From Lojkania enalia (taxonomy: Eukaryota; Ascomycota; Dothideomycetes; Pleosporales), in the NCBI GenBank assembly GCA_010094045.1, contig ML986754.1, positions 2,731 through 66,730 on the forward strand: a stretch of DNA of 64,000 bases, read 5' to 3'. The notes under the pieces were generated by a model that was not told the DNA's origin, searched no databases, and saw only the letters and a program-made list of their open reading frames with translations. Position 1 is the first letter of the stretch. Each line of letters begins with the position of its first letter. The position numbers and the translations under genes are program-made. Positions 48,248-62,253 of the stretch are shown here, piece after piece.

Positions 48248-48262
48248 CCCGCTCCTCTCTTT
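48248..48262 (-). other. Polypurine tract of Gypsy-1b
   Basis: Minus-strand AAAGAGAGGAGCGGG next to the 3' LTR. Confidence 0.78.
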
Positions 48263-48499
48263 ATAGGTTTGTCCTAAAGCTCTTTAATCTATTACTTTAT
48301 CTACTCTATCTAGATATAGTATTCTACTATTTTTAGCAGCTTATTCTAGCTTCTAATATATTTTATATAGGTATACTATAGTACTATATCTATATTTTTC
48401 CGTTTCGGGGTTAGTACTTTATATATTCCAGTAGGTCCTACTTAACTCGCAAGTATAGCTCTATTCTTCTTTCTTTTCTCTTTCTACTATACTAAAGGT

Positions 48500-49185
48500 T
48501 TAACGCGAAAATACTTCTACTTATAACTGTTATACTAGTTATTTAATTCTTTTACTAGCCGTTATAATAGATTCGTCTTACTATTATTCGAACTATTAGT
48601 CTATAAACTATAACTACTATAGTAATACTACCCTTTCTTCTATATATAGAGAATATCTTTCTTAGGGTTTATCTTATAATCTTTTTCTAACCGAGGGTAC
48701 CCTTCGCTATTTTCTAGTAAATATATTAAAGGCCTATAAAGAGTCTACTTCTACCTATTAAGATTTTATAGCTGTTGAGAAAGAGAAAATTTATTACCTT
48801 AAGGAATCTACGCGTTATTATTATATAGTTCTTTCTCGCCTAGAGCGTACTAAAAAACGCGTCTATTCTTTAAAAGAGTATAGTCTTAATCTTAGGAAAT
48901 AAGAGGTAAAGTTAATAGAAGAGTAAGAGAAGTTAGAGGAAGAGAGGAGGAGGTTTACTAGGTCTAAGATACTTTCTACTATTACTCTAAGTTCTATATA
49001 AGAGGCTCCTTCTATATTACTACTACTATTACTTCCTAACTAGACTCTTTTTAATAACCTATTATTCTAGCCTTCTAGTAAAACTCCTTTAGCTTTATAG
49101 TATAGTTAGTTAGATTTTATACTAGTTTCTATAAACTTTTCTCCTATAGGTATCTTTCCTACTTTACTAGATACTTCTACTAACG
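48500..49185 (+). pseudogene. Gypsy-1b antisense reading frame: Cys-rich start plus coiled coil
   Basis: Single frame, opposite to pol. N-terminal block near 48530-48640 is rich in Tyr/Cys codons (ENTSTYNCYTSYLILLLAV, DSSYYYSNY, INYNYYSNTT). Then LTEGTLRYFLVNILKAYKES, DFIAVEKEKIYYLKEST, LSRLERTKKRVYSLKEYS, EVKLIEE, EKLEEERRRFTRSKILST to about 48985, and a Ser/Leu-rich tail that stops at a TAA near 49185. Internal stops are TAA/TAG at likely Gln or Trp. The charged heptad-like stretch suggests a coiled coil; the start resembles a zinc-binding cluster reduced by Cys to Tyr. Shared with Gypsy-1a. No known function. Confidence 0.62.
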
Positions 49186-52100
49186 TTTAAACCGCTTTTT
49201 TACTAGTATATATTCTACTTTATATTCCTATTCTAGTTCTATGTCGATAGTTTCTTATAGTAGTATATTATCTAGTACTAGTTCTAGTTTTAACTTATAA
49301 AATACCGGGTGTATTTTTATATTACTTAGTAGCCTTAGCTTAAAATTTATAGGTCTAACCTATTCTTTAATTAGGAATAGTCCTATTCTCTTATAATCTA
49401 ACTTTTTTATAGGTCTCTTAGTCTTTAAGTTTTTTGTTAATAGGAAAACTTTACCCCTCTTTTTAAAGGTTAGTCTCTTAATCCTTAACTTATTAGCCTA
49501 TTCTACTATTTTAAAGTTTTTTAACTAAATCCTTTTCTTAAGTTAATTATAGATTTCTTTTATTTTCTTAGCTTTCTAGTCTACTAGTAGAACTAGAGAT
49601 TCTTTCTTATTCTATTTCTAATACGTAATAGCTTTCTATCTATAGTTAGTTTTAAAGAGTATAGTCTCTATAGTACTTTAGATTATTCTATTATCAACTA
49701 TCTATACTATAGGTAATAATTTAACCCAATTATTTTATTATTTATTAATATATATCCTTAAATATATTTCTAGATTCTAGTTAACTTATTCTATTTAACT
49801 ATTTATTTATAGGTAGAAACTGGTTAATATCTATTATTAGATTCTTATCTTTTTTATCTATCTCTACTAGTATTTAGATATAAACAACTTATCTCTATCT
49901 AAAATAATATACTTGAAAACTCTATACTCTATAAATACTATATATAATAACTTATACGCTAGTTCGGGTACTATTATTATTTCTAATACTAGTTTAAAGT
50001 ACGTATATTTTATTAGTTAATCTACTACGTTTATAATTATATTATATCTTCTTCTTAACCCTAGTTCTATCGATTCTAGTAGCTTAGTTACGAAATTAAT
50101 TATAATCTATTCCTATAGTCTTTTAGGTACTTCTAATAGCTATAAGAATTTATAAGGCTTATATCTTATAACTTTATTCTTTCCGCATTCTATATACTTA
50201 TAGAGTATATTTTATACTTTTCTTCTTATGTTAGTAAAGGTAAAACTCTTCCTTAGCCTTTATTCTATTTCTACTACTTCTAAATATTCCTATTCTAGCG
50301 ATTTATATAATTCTTTTATTATCTGCTAATATACGTATAGGTATATATATAGTTATTTCTAAATTGTATTTTCGCTTACCTTTACTTCTTTACTACTTAT
50401 TAAATATCGCTCTACTATTTATATATCCCTTAGCTTTTACTACTAAGCTTACTCTAGTATAGTTAGTCTTATAACTTGGGCGACTTATAAGTAGTTATAT
50501 ATAAAAGATCTATCCGATTTCTATTTTAGGATCGCGTCTCTTTTATATTTTTTCTTAGTTATATAGTCGGCTCTATAACTTAGTATATCTGCAGCTATAT
50601 TTTCTAACCCTTTCTAGTATGTTATCCTAAAGTTATAGTCTACTAGTTATTCTACCTATTATATTTATCTTCCTATAAGTTCTTTTATTATTATAAAGTA
50701 TATAAGGTTTTTATAATCTATTTAGACTTTAAATAGGTATTTAGTTCTTACTAAATATACTCGCTATTCTCTTAATACTTTAACTATTACTAATAGTTTC
50801 TTGTTGTATATATCATAGTTGAGTTCTTCTAGTTTCTATTTTCTTGAAAAGTAGGCTTATAGCTTCTACTTTCTATCTTCGTCTTACTAACTTAAGTAAG
50901 CACCTATTATTTTATCTAAAGTATTAGTTTCTACTTAGAATTACTTCTCTAGGTCTAGTATCCTTAGTATTAATACTAAGGTAAAGCAAGCTTTTAGTTC
51001 CTTAAAGGCTTTTTACTACACTTCTTACTACTCAAACCCCTTTTCTTTCTTAGTAATCTCTATTAAGGGTGCTACTACTCTAGAGTACCCGCTTATAAAT
51101 TTTCTATAGAAATTCGCGAAGCTTAAGAATAATTAGATTTATTTAACTAAAGTAGATACTAGCTATTCTAGTATTACTTTAACCTTTTCTTATTCTATTT
51201 TAATACCGTCTCTAAATATCTAAAATCTTAGAAACCCTATTTCTATTTTATAAAACTCGTATTTCTCTAGGGCTATAAATAACTTATACTCCTATAGTTT
51301 TGCTAATACTTTTCTAATATATTTTTTATACTCTCTTAGCAATCTATTTATATAGACTAGAATATTATCTAAATATACTATTATAAATACGTCTAAGTAT
51401 TCTCTTAATATATTATTATAACCGCTTAAAAGGTTGCCGGTATATTTATAAGTCTAAATAGTATTACTAGGTATTTAAAGAGACTTTCTCTTATCTTAAA
51501 TACCGTTTTCTATTTATAGCCCTCCTTTATCTAAATTTAGTAGTATTCTTCTTTTATATCGAATTTTATAAACTACTTAGCTTCTTATAATTAACTTATA
51601 AGTTCTATTATCCTGGGTAATAGGTATCTATTGTTCTTAGTTATATTATTTAGTTGCTTATAGTTTATATATAACCTTAGTTTACTATTCTTCTTAGGTA
51701 TAAATAGTATTAGTAATACTATTTTACTCTAGCTTAGTTATATATACCCTCTTACTAAATTCTTTTAGATATACTTCTTAAGTTCTTCCCTTTACTCTTA
51801 GTTTAAATTATATATTAGACTAGGTTTTAGTTTCTTTTTATTCTTAATAATAATCTTATAGTTATATTCCTTATATTGAGGTAATCTTCTATTCTCTACT
51901 TCTTTATATAGCCCTATAAATTCGCTATAATCCTCTTAGATTTTTTAAAGTATACTATCGTTCTATAGTTTCTTATATACTTTTTAAACTATAATAATAC
52001 CTAGCGTCTATTTTATCTTCTTAAGATATCTAGCTATTATAGCTGCTAATACTCTCTATATTAACTGTAGATCTAAGAAACGCCTTATCCTATACTATTC

Positions 52101-54500
52101 TACTACCCGTTCTATCTTAGATTAGCTTTATAGCCTATAAACTATTCCTTACTACTAATCTACTCTAGAATTATATTTAGCTAGCTAGTCTATATCTAGC
52201 AATATATTAAATTTTTTTAGGTTTATAATATTAATACTCTTTATATCGGTATATCCTATAATATTAAACGCTTACTTCTTAGTTTCTATTAGTACAACCC
52301 TTCTACTATAATCTATTAGCTTATTATCTATTAGGTATATTATATAAGGTACTACTTTTTCCCTCTACTCTATATTATTCTTATAAACCTATTATACTAA
52401 TATAAATATATCTAAAGCTCTACTATTAAATAGTATTTTAAACTTCCTCCTGTTAAACTTTACTTAGAGTACTATATATAAAGGTACTATACTAGTAACC
52501 CTTCTAATAGCTTTCCTACCTAGCTCTTCGGCGTAGCTATTGCCTTAGGAGCTACTTAGTTTTTTAACTAAGATGGAAAAAACTCTATCTTTTCCTTCTC
52601 TCCTCTATATAGTAGATATCTATCTATATTATACCTTATCTATAGTTCTTAGATATAAACGGCCTTTACCTATTTACTATATATCTTATACTTCTATTTT
52701 AAGAAATACTATTACTATTTAATTAGTTAGTAATCTTTATCTAATTCTTACTATCTAAGTACTTTAAACGCATTTTAATAGTACTAGTATTTAACTATAT
52801 ATTATTTCTAGCTTAAAGCTTTATATTCCTCTAAATATATATTATCTTTAGGATATTCCTCCTTTTTAGGTATATTTACTCCCGTTATCTTATAAGCTAT
52901 AATATTAAGTTGTTCTCTAATATCTCCCTATATCTCCCTTACTTTTAAGACTAACTTTCTCATCTCCTTAGCTTCTATAATAATTTTACTGAGCTGGTAT
53001 AGATACTCTATTTTAAAGTAAATTAGACTTTTATAAATCTAACAGTACCCGTTTTCTATATAATCCTCTATTTTATTTTAAAATAGTAAGATTCTTAGTA
53101 ATAATTACGTATCTATTCTTAGCTACACTTCTAGCTTTATCTTAATACCCTTATATGTTAAGTAATTGTCCTAATAACAACTAGCCTAATTTTTTTTACA
53201 GCTATTCTTATAGGGTAGCGTATATTTTCCTTTTTTACTCTTTACCTATTTTATAGGGTAGCTCTAGTATATCTCCTATATATACTCGAATATTTCTTCG
53301 TCTGTAATTTTTCCTACTAATTTTACTACAGTTTCTAGTATATTCTAGCTATCTTAAAACGTTACTTCTTTAAATAGTACGTTCTAATGTTTCTAGGGGT
53401 ATAGTCTCGCCTAATATATCTTATTATAGATCTAGCACTTCTTTTATTTTATTCTTTTTAGGATTAATATACTATTAAGTCTTAATATACTTAGTAGATA
53501 TTCTATATATCTAATAACTATTACTACTCTTCTCAGCTGCGGTTAATAATTACTTTCTTCTTTTACTAAACGGTATGTTCTATATCTATTATCTATATAA
53601 TATATCTAGTACCGTATTAGTTATTAGTATCTATTAGTAGAATGCGCAGTTATTATTCTAGCTTCCTTCTTCTTATTTAGATATTCTTTCGTATAGTGCC
53701 CTTTTTATCTATATAGAAGATACGCTCTCTTCTTAAGCCTTTCTTTCTTAAGATTACTCATTCTTAATCGTTGGTGGTTCTTTCTCTTATCCTTTTCGAC
53801 TTTTCTAAGAACTATTAGATTACTATCCTATAGCGCTATTTTACTTTCCTTTTTAGTAGGTATAAATGTTTACGGCTAAGATTATTTCTCTATCTCCTAC
53901 TCGTATTAATAGTTGTTAATTCTAACTGCTAATTCGATTATTTCTAACAGCTCTATTAGCCTTTCTTCTCTAGCTAGGTCGTCTTTAACCTTGTCCTTAA
54001 ACCCTTTATAGAAGATTCCTACTAATATACTATTATTCTATCCTAATCTAGTACTAAATCTCTAAAACTCTGCGGTATAATCTATTACCTTTTTAGTCTA
54101 GGTTAGCCTTAGTAGTTTCCTTTATACTTCCTATTCTATATCTACTTCTTTAAAAACGTTTTAGACCTTATTCTTAAATCTTTCCCAGCTCTTAAAGAGT
54201 TCGTCTATAGATTCTCTAGTCTTCTTTATATTACTTCTATTCTCTAGCTAATCGGCTATAAATAGTTTAGTTTATACTAGCAGTATCTCTTCTATATTTA
54301 TTATTGTAGCTAAGATCTTATCCTTATCTAAGAAGAAGGTTGTACTATTAAACCTAAAGTATAGCTCTATTAATATAAGAAAAGGGTTAACATATTCTTT
54401 CTTACTATTAAACTTCCTTAATAAAGCTATCTTAGCTTATACTTATTATTTAGCTTTAGCTAGGTTAGCTCTAACTATAGCTAGCTTATATTACATCTAT
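49040..54500 (-). pseudogene. Gypsy-1b gag-pol remnant
   Basis: Gag zinc knuckle near 53660-53715 reads YLLY, R, stop, KGHYTKEY: three Cys positions are Tyr and one Gln is a stop while the His remains. RT box is YLDN at 51364-51375 (VYLDNILVYIN). The RNase H and integrase lie left of it. A chromodomain at about 49060-49250 includes YLVK, stop, ER and NYTIKLKEFY. Overlaps the tail of the antisense frame at its 3' end. Inactive. Confidence 0.88.
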
Positions 54501-54642
54501 ATAATATAGGTCTCCTATTTCTATACTTTTTATACTATAGTTTCTTCTAGGGCTTACAGCCTTTAGGTTATTATAACTTAACTTTATAATATAGTAGATA
54601 TCTTTAGATAGTTCCTATTCTCTTAATATTAGGTAGTTATTA

Positions 54643-55184
54643 TATTACTAACCTATATACTACTAGTATATATAATAACTACTGTTGTAGTTGTATATAT
54701 ACTAGAGCCTTATTTATATTAAATTAGTTAGAGGTAGTAGCTTTAGTAAAGAGAGAGTAGTAAAATTGCCTAGTTCTTCGAGTATAATAAATATATTCTT
54801 AGAAGTCTAATATAGTAATAAGATAAATCTACGAGAATAACTATATAGAACTTAATCTACTAAAAAGATCTTCTATCTTATATAGTTAGATCTAAGACTA
54901 CTAAGCCTAGCTTATTAGGTCTATTAGGTCTGTTAGGTCTACCCTACTATACCTAATACTTCTACTATTATTATATATATAGGTTGTGCTATATCTTATT
55001 ATCTAGCTAATTATCTCCCTAATTCCTATAGTTCTACTACTTACTATCTAATAATTAGTCCTTAATATGCTTCTACCTATTATTATTTTATTAGTCCTCG
55101 TCCGAGTTAATCTATATAGTAGCTGATATTAGATTAAGCCCTAGCTATAGAGGTAGTACTTCTTAGTATTCTATATTTATAACA
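54643..55184 (-). repeat. Gypsy-1b 5' LTR (542 bp)
   Basis: Inner edge TATTACTAACC; outer edge ATTTATAACA, the inverse of canonical TGTTATAAAT. No convincing primer-binding site was recognised inside it. Confidence 0.93.
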
Positions 55185-58100
55185 TCTATATAAGCGAGCG
55201 GTCTACTCTATTAACTTTTTTAACCTTTATATACGTATAGCTTAATAACTAAGTAATATAATAGCAATTTACAACTTATACGATTATTCTATAGAAACTT
55301 TTATATCCTTTTAATATATATAAGAATTATACCTAATCTTACTATAGCGGCTATAGTATACTTTATACTATCTGTTTATACTTAATCGTACCCTAAATTA
55401 GTATATTATAGCCCGAGTTTTCTTCTTATTATCCTTTTTAATAATAATTATCTCTTCTTATACTTTTATTAGGGTCCCTTACGCTTAAATCCGCCCTTTT
55501 TTCTACTATTTCTATTTTATTACTACTTTATTCGCTTCTTAAAGGCTGACGATTTTATTATGTATTAACCCGATCTAATATATTACTTTTATAGAGCCAT
55601 TTTTAAGCTAATTTAGCTTCTTAATAATAGAAGCTAGTAAAGAGTTTATATCCTTTTAAATCTGATTATAAATTAATATTAATTAAGCTTCTAGCTTGTA
55701 TACGTTACTTAGTATTTTTACTTCTTATAGGGTATTATCTTATACTAGTAGTATTAGCGTATAAAGTTTTATATTAAGCTTTAAAAGTACCACTTCTAAA
55801 TTAAATAAAACTAAACCAGCTCCTTAAAAGCTTATATAGATATTATCCTTTATAATTAATATATTAAAAGCAGTTTTAAGGACTAGAAAGAATTTAAATT
55901 TTATAATATAGTTAATATAATTATATACTAAGACTAAGATCTAATTTCTATATATATACTTTAATAGTAAGAAATAGCCTATATCTAGTAGCTGTAATAG
56001 ATATAATAAATAAGCTAGTATATAGAGTAGAATAATACTCTATTCCTTGTAGAGTTTCTGGAAATTAAGCGAGTTATAGCTGTTATAGCTATTAAAGATT
56101 AGTAGTCGACGCGCGTCTATTATACGATCTTTTATATATCTATAAAAGTACTTTAACTATTTAATACCGAGTTTATTTATTATCTAGCTATTCTTACTAA
56201 CTATAATAGCCTAGTTTTTAGGTATATTATCGCCTTTATACTAGGTAGAGAGATAGAAGTAGCTAGTAATAATAATAAAGGGTAAGAACATTTAACTCGT
56301 AGTATTAATCCTCTAAATTACTAAAATCTATTTATAATTATCTAATTAAATTGCCTTTAGTTAATTATCTCTCTCTATACCTATAATAACTAGTTATAAT
56401 AAGATAATACCTATTCGAAAACTAGATTTGTTAAAGTTATATATATCCTCGTCTATAATACTATACTTTTCTTTAGTACGCTATATAGGCTTAAACTAGC
56501 TTTTAATTACCTTAGAATCTTTATATAAAGCTCTCTAGCGATTATAAGGCTAATTTAGACATTTCTTAAGTTTAGGAGTACGTCTAATAAAGTTCCTAGG
56601 CTAATATATACTAATCTAGCCTATACCGCGCTTAGTAAGTAAGCTATTAGCTATATCTCGTATAGTAGTTAAGATAGGTACAAATCCTCGCGAATCTAGG
56701 TTAAGTATATATTAAATAATAACCTCCTCTTTAGGTTTCGTTAGTCTTTTTAAGTTAGGCTTATAATTGTACTGTAAGTAGATTCTAGTATATTATTAGT
56801 ATACGGTCGTTTAAATCGCGTTAAATATTAAAATAGTACGTCTTTTATTATTTATTTAGCCTTTTTTAGTAGTTAAAAGGGCTAAGTTTACTTAATTCTT
56901 ATTTTAGGCTATATTTTTATTATTTCGTCGTTATATTATTATTAAAAGCTTAGGTATCGCGTTTTAGTAATAGGGTGGACCGCTCGCTTATATAGGCCGC
57001 TCGCTTATAAGGTATATTATATTCTTTAAAACTAGAGTTTATTCTAATCTTATTAAAGGTTACGTAAATATTAAATTTAGTAAAAATTACTATTTTAGTA
57101 GATTTAGATAGAAGTTTATTTATATATAGTATTAGATATATATTTTTATAAGTAAGAGTATTAAGTTTATAATAATCTATATAGATATATAGGTTATTAT
57201 TAGATTTATAGACGTAAAGGATTAGAGATATAAAAGAGCTCTAATTCTACTTAATATATCTATACTATAGATTATCTATAATATACTTTTTAGTTACCTC
57301 TAGCTTCTTAATATTCTATTTATATAATAGGCTATAACTATTAGAGAGAGGTTCTATAAGAATAATCTTATAATTATAAGAGTAGTATTCTAGTAATTAA
57401 TAAGCTATAGCTTTACTAAATATATTCTAATACTAATAGTATTTAGATAGTAATCGGAGATTTACTAGTACTTTATTTTTAGCCTTATCTTCTAGCTCTA
57501 AGACTTACTTATCTTTAATTAGCCGTTTAATTTTATATAGAAATATAGAGAAAAACTCGTTCTCTTTCCTCTTTATATTAAAGTAGAAAGTATTAGCTAA
57601 AATAGGAGCGATAATAGGAGAATAAACTCTCTTTAAATTAGATTCGGACTTTATTATAGGCGGGTATATAAGAGCTTTAAATATATTTAGACTATAAACT
57701 ATAGAAGATTAATATAGTTTTAGTAGTTTTAGTAGACTCTTAATATAATAGATAGTTAGACTATAAGACTATTAATACTAGTTCTTTTCTTATAGAGTGT
57801 TGCGTTGCTAGATATTTAGTTCTACCTTCTTATTACATACTAGCTAAGTTAATTATATAAGAAGAGAAGGTAAAGAATTATAAGTAGTAGAATACTTAAA
57901 AAGCTATATAATCCGATTTTTATCTAATATATTTTACAAGCGAGTTACCTACCTAAATAAGTTGCCTACCTTATTAGCTATCTTTATATTTAGAAGCGTG
58001 TATTATAATAATACCTATAGGTATTACTATAATAATTTAATAGGGGATAGATATACTATTTATCTATTACTATATAAGTTCTAGTATTATATCTAGACTC

Positions 58101-58670
58101 GCTGTAGTAGCTGCAGCGCTTCTAATATAACGTACCTACTCTTCTACACTTCTTACCTGCGCGTACTTTATCCTCTAGCTACTTATCTACCTCCTTTTAA
58201 GCAGCTATCTCAGCAGCTTTAGCCTTAGTAAAACTACCTTACTTCTATAGAACCTTTTTTAATCGCTTTTTACGCTGTAATAGAGCTTTATTTACTTTTT
58301 AAAGCTAACTAACCTAACGTTAAAATAGTACGCATAAATAAGCTATCTATATAATACTTTTAGTAAGTAAATTAAGAGAATTATTAATCGTAGTAGATAA
58401 GCTATTCTAATATCTAGTAATACGGTCTTAAATTAGCATTATTTAAGACTCTAGTTTAATAGCATTAGTTGGTATTTTTAACTTCTAGAGGCAACTAGCT
58501 GCTAGTAGTAGTAATAGAGTATAAAGCTTAATATCGAGCTTTAATAGTACTATATTAGAATTATATAGTACTAGACTAGTACCTTAAAAGCTTATATATA
58601 TATTAGCTTTAGTAATAGAGTACTGATATACTATATAAAAGGTTGGTAGGAAGTTAAGCTTTATAATATA

Positions 58671-60523
58671 ACGTAAGTAGTAAGTAAGTACGCTAGGCTA
58701 GCAAGCGCGCTACCTTATCAACTTTTTTAACTATTCTAGCAATATATTTTTACAACGTATTAAAATACTATAAATATAATATATATCCTTAATTAAGTAG
58801 TATTTATAGTACCCTTCTTATATATATATAAGTTATATCCAGTCTCTCTATAGCAACTATAATATATAGAAGCCTACCGACTTACATCTAATCGCGCTTT
58901 ACCTTAATATATTTCGCTCTCTAACTACTGCTCAACCGCTATTTAAGTAATAATCTCCTCTCCCTCTACTTTTAATAAGGTGCTTTACTTCTAAATCCGC
59001 TTCTTTTTATACTGTTTACGTGTTGTAGTAACTTTATTTACTTTCTTAAGGCTAGTAACTCGACCCTTTAGTAATATAGCTAAATAAAGTATTACCTTAG
59101 CACCTTTTTTAAGCTGATTAATCGCTATAATAATAGAAGTAGGTAATAAGCTTTTATACCTTTGAATCTAATCGCGAATTAATATTAATTAAGCTTTTAT
59201 TTCGCGCTAGTTACTTAGTATTTTAGCTTCTTATATAAGAACCTCTAGCGCAGGTAGTATTAGCGTATAAAGCTTTACATCGAGCTTTAATATTACTACT
59301 TCTAGATTATATAGAACTAAACCGGCCCCTTAAAAACTTATATGGATATTATCCTTTATAATTAATTGCTAGTAGGTAGTATAGAAAGTTGGAAGAAACT
59401 TAAGCTTTATAATATAATTAATATAGTCGCGGATTAGGCTCTTAATCTAACTACTATACGCTCGTTTTAACAGCGAGAAGTAACCTATATTAAGAAGCTG
59501 TAAGAGGTATAATAAGTACGATAGTATATAGAGAGTATAGATCTTATTCTCCTTATAGATTGCCTAAAATTCGAGCGAGTTATAGCTCTTATAGCTATTA
59601 AAAATAAGTAGTTGCTATACGTCTACTCGACGGTCCTTTATATATACGATAAAATGCTTTAGCTATTTAACTCTAAGATTATTAGTTGTCTATCTATTAT
59701 CGCTTAGTCCGATAGCCCAATTCTTAGGTATATTATTACCCTCGTACTAGGTAGAAAGGTAGTATTAGCTAGCAAAGATAATAAAAGGCAGGATTACCTA
59801 CCTAATAGTATTAATTCCCTAGATTACTATAACCTACTTATAATTCTCTAGCTGTATAGCTTTTAGCCGACTATATCTTTCTAAACTAGTAACAACTAGT
59901 TTAGATAATATCTTACCTATTATAAAGCTAGCTTTATTAAAATTGTAGATATCCTTATTATAGATACTATATATAGCTTTCGTACGCGCTATAAGCTTAA
60001 ACTAGACTCTAATAATTTTAGAATCTTTGTATAAAGCTCTCTAATAATCGTATAGTCGATTAAATCGTATTTTAAGGCTATTTATTCGCTTAATAAAGTT
60101 CCTAGACTATTTCTAGCTAACCTATCTAGCGCCGCACTTAGTAAGCAGCTTATTTACTATATTTTATATAGTACCTAGAGAGGGTATAAATTCTCGTAAA
60201 TCTAGGTCAAGTATATATATAATAATAGCCTCCTCTTCTAGCTTAGTAAGCTTTTTTGAATTTAGCTTACAATCGCGTTGTATAGTAATTCTATTATATT
60301 ATTAATATATTATTCTTTGAGAGACGTTATATATAGAAGTAGTATATCTTTTACTTTAAAGTTGTTTATTATTAATAGCTAAGATAGCTAGGGAGATATC
60401 TATTTCGTTACAGTTAGATTAGGTATTTATAGGTTAAGCTATTATTATTAGAAGGTAGGGTATTATATAAAGTTGGTAAGATAGTACGCTCGCTTGCCCG
60501 GCGCGCTTGCTTACTACTTATAT
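58671..60523 (-). mobile_element. Pogo-2b: complete Fot1/pogo-like transposon, 1853 bp
   Basis: Terminal inverted repeats of about 55 bp: ACGTAAGTAGTAAG at left; the right end inverted reads ATATAAGTAGTAAG, a RIP variant. TA on both sides (58669-58670, 60524-60525). Transposase right to left: IYNFNKASF near 59935, LIFNSYKSYN near 59590, LLNIGYF near 59480; all three catalytic Asp are Asn and the Glu after the first is Lys. It shows the unoccupied site for Gypsy-1a at about 59233. Confidence 0.93.
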
Positions 60524-61078
60524 TAGTAGATACTAGTTTATATAAGTTTATTAATCTTACGCCTATATACTTTCTTTAATAGTAAGAAGAAGCCTATATT
60601 TAGAAGCTATAATAAATTTAATAAATATACTAGTATATATAATAGAATAATATCCTTCTCTTTATAGAGTAGCTAAAACTTAATAGACCTATAGCTTTTA
60701 TAGCTATTAATAACTAGTAGACGATAAGCGTCTACTATATACTACTTTATATACTAATTAAAACTCTTTAACTATTTAATTATAAGCTTATTATTTATCT
60801 ATCTACTATTACTTAACGCGATTACTCCTCCAGGTAGTATATTATCGCCCCGATACTATATAGAGAGGTACTACTTACTAGTAAAGATAATAAATAGTAG
60901 AATAGTATTACTATAAGTGCTAATAGCCTAAATAACTATTACTTACTTATAATCGCCTAGCTATAGTAATTTTAGTCGACTAGCTAATAGCTTAGTACTA
61001 GTAACTACTTTACTAGTAGATATAATATTTATCTAGAAGTCTATCTCGTTAAAATTATAAATATTATTATTAGTAATA

Positions 61079-62253
61079 ATATAGTTTACAAGCGAGCTAT
61101 TAATATAAATAAGCTATTACCTTACTAAACTTTTAACGGCCTATCTAGATTAACGTATAATAGTTTAATATAGTAATATATAATTAACTTATAAACAATT
61201 ATAAATTATCCTTATAATCTTAACTATTAATCGAGGTTAAGTTTTAACTGAGAATAGCGCTATAACAACTTTTCGCTACCCTTAAAGTATTCTCTACCTT
61301 TAATACGCTAGAATAGCTATATAATATAATTATAAGCCGAATTTAAAGAACCTTATAAAGACTGAAGAGGAGGTACTTATTAGCTATATCCTTAATTAGG
61401 ATTTACGAGGATTTCCGCCTATAATTAATAGTATATAAGCTATAGTAAATAGACTATTAGCTAAGTGCGGCGCTGAGATTTTAGCCTTAGTATACGATTA
61501 TATTAACTATATTAATAAGACTACCTTTCTTCTAGCCTTTAAAGTAGCCTATAATCGATTAATTATAGAAGCTAATATCCGCATAAGCTTTTAAGGCGTT
61601 AAAATAGTACTATATAATCTAAAAGCGGTACTATTAAAGCTTAATATTAAACTATATACGCCGATACTATCTATACTAGAAACTACCCTCTAGAAGACTA
61701 AAACACCTAGTAATATACGCGAACTAGAGGCTTAATTAATAATAATTTATAGTAGGATTTAGTAATATTAAGATTTATTACCTATATTAATTATCGCAAC
61801 CTTTAATTAGCTTTAAAAGAGTACTATAATAATAATACATTTAATCGCGCTAATAGCTAATTAAATTAAAAGCCTTAAGTAAATAAATAAGGTAGTAATA
61901 AAGTAAAAATAATAGAAAAGAAAGTAATTATAGAAGTAGAGGATTCTAATAAAAGCTGTAAGTAAAGATATAATTAATTAAAATAATATTAAAGGATGGA
62001 TTAATAAGGAAATTTATAATTAGAGTACTTAGTTATAAGAGAGTAACTAGCTTTAATAGAGCTGTAAGTATTATAAACAGTCTAGCTATAATACTTAAAC
62101 GTACTAAATTAATAGTATAAGTATTAAATAATATAATAGACTATTACTTCTTATAGTATATATATACGTGGTTGATAATTATCGTAATTAAGTCGTTCGA
62201 ATCTTAGTAGAGTAATAGCTCGTTTATACTAATAGCTTACTTATAAACTATGT
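61079..62253 (+). mobile_element. Pogo-6 copy 1: internally deleted transposon, 1175 bp
   Basis: Terminal repeats ATATAGTTTACAAGCGAG at left and its inverse ending AAACTATGT at 62253, with TA at 61077-61078 and 62254-62255. Compared with Pogo-5 copy 1, Pogo-5 copy 2 is interrupted here. The + strand encodes an HTH region (near 61340-61480) then directly the region after the catalytic domain (YDYINYINKTTFLLAFK near 61495, LKLNIKLYTP near 61635), so all three catalytic boxes are absent. It is a non-autonomous derivative that would need a related transposase. Confidence 0.85.

Larger units (their letters stand above)
47703..55184 (-). mobile_element. Gypsy-1b: complete chromovirus, 7482 bp
   Basis: LTRs at 47703-48247 and 54643-55184. 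Flanks CCTAT (47698-47702) and TCTAT (55185-55189) form a 5-bp duplication differing by one C/T change. It sits inside the left terminal repeat of Pogo-1 copy 3. Order right to left: 5' LTR, gag, pol, chromodomain, antisense frame, polypurine tract (48248-48262), 3' LTR. It is the reference copy for this family. Confidence 0.95.
47677..57018 (-). mobile_element. Pogo-1 copy 3, complete, split by Gypsy-1b
   Basis: Left end ACGTACTTTATAAG at 47677; right end reads, inverted, ATATACCTTATAAGCGAG to 57018. It is preceded by CA and followed by TA; the uninterrupted Gypsy-3a has TA. Without Gypsy-1b it is about 1855 bp. Transposase from right (HTH near 56690-56760) to left (C-terminal zinc-knuckle region near 55310-55360); first catalytic region near 56410-56450. 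Inserted in Gypsy-3b. Confidence 0.9.
32848..57926 (-). mobile_element. Gypsy-3b, broken into at least four pieces by later insertions
   Basis: Pieces at 32848-35303, 44232-45661, 47534-47676 and 57019-57926 line up in order with Gypsy-3a positions of about 14938-17370, 17370-18790, 18790-18935 and 18945-19850. Interrupted by Pogo-3 copy 4 (with Gypsy-3c), Pogo-4 copy 2, Pogo-1 copy 3 (with Gypsy-1b) and Pogo-5 copy 2. The gag end and 5' LTR must lie right of the window. Oldest of the three Gypsy-3 copies judging by insertions and base decay. Confidence 0.9.
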
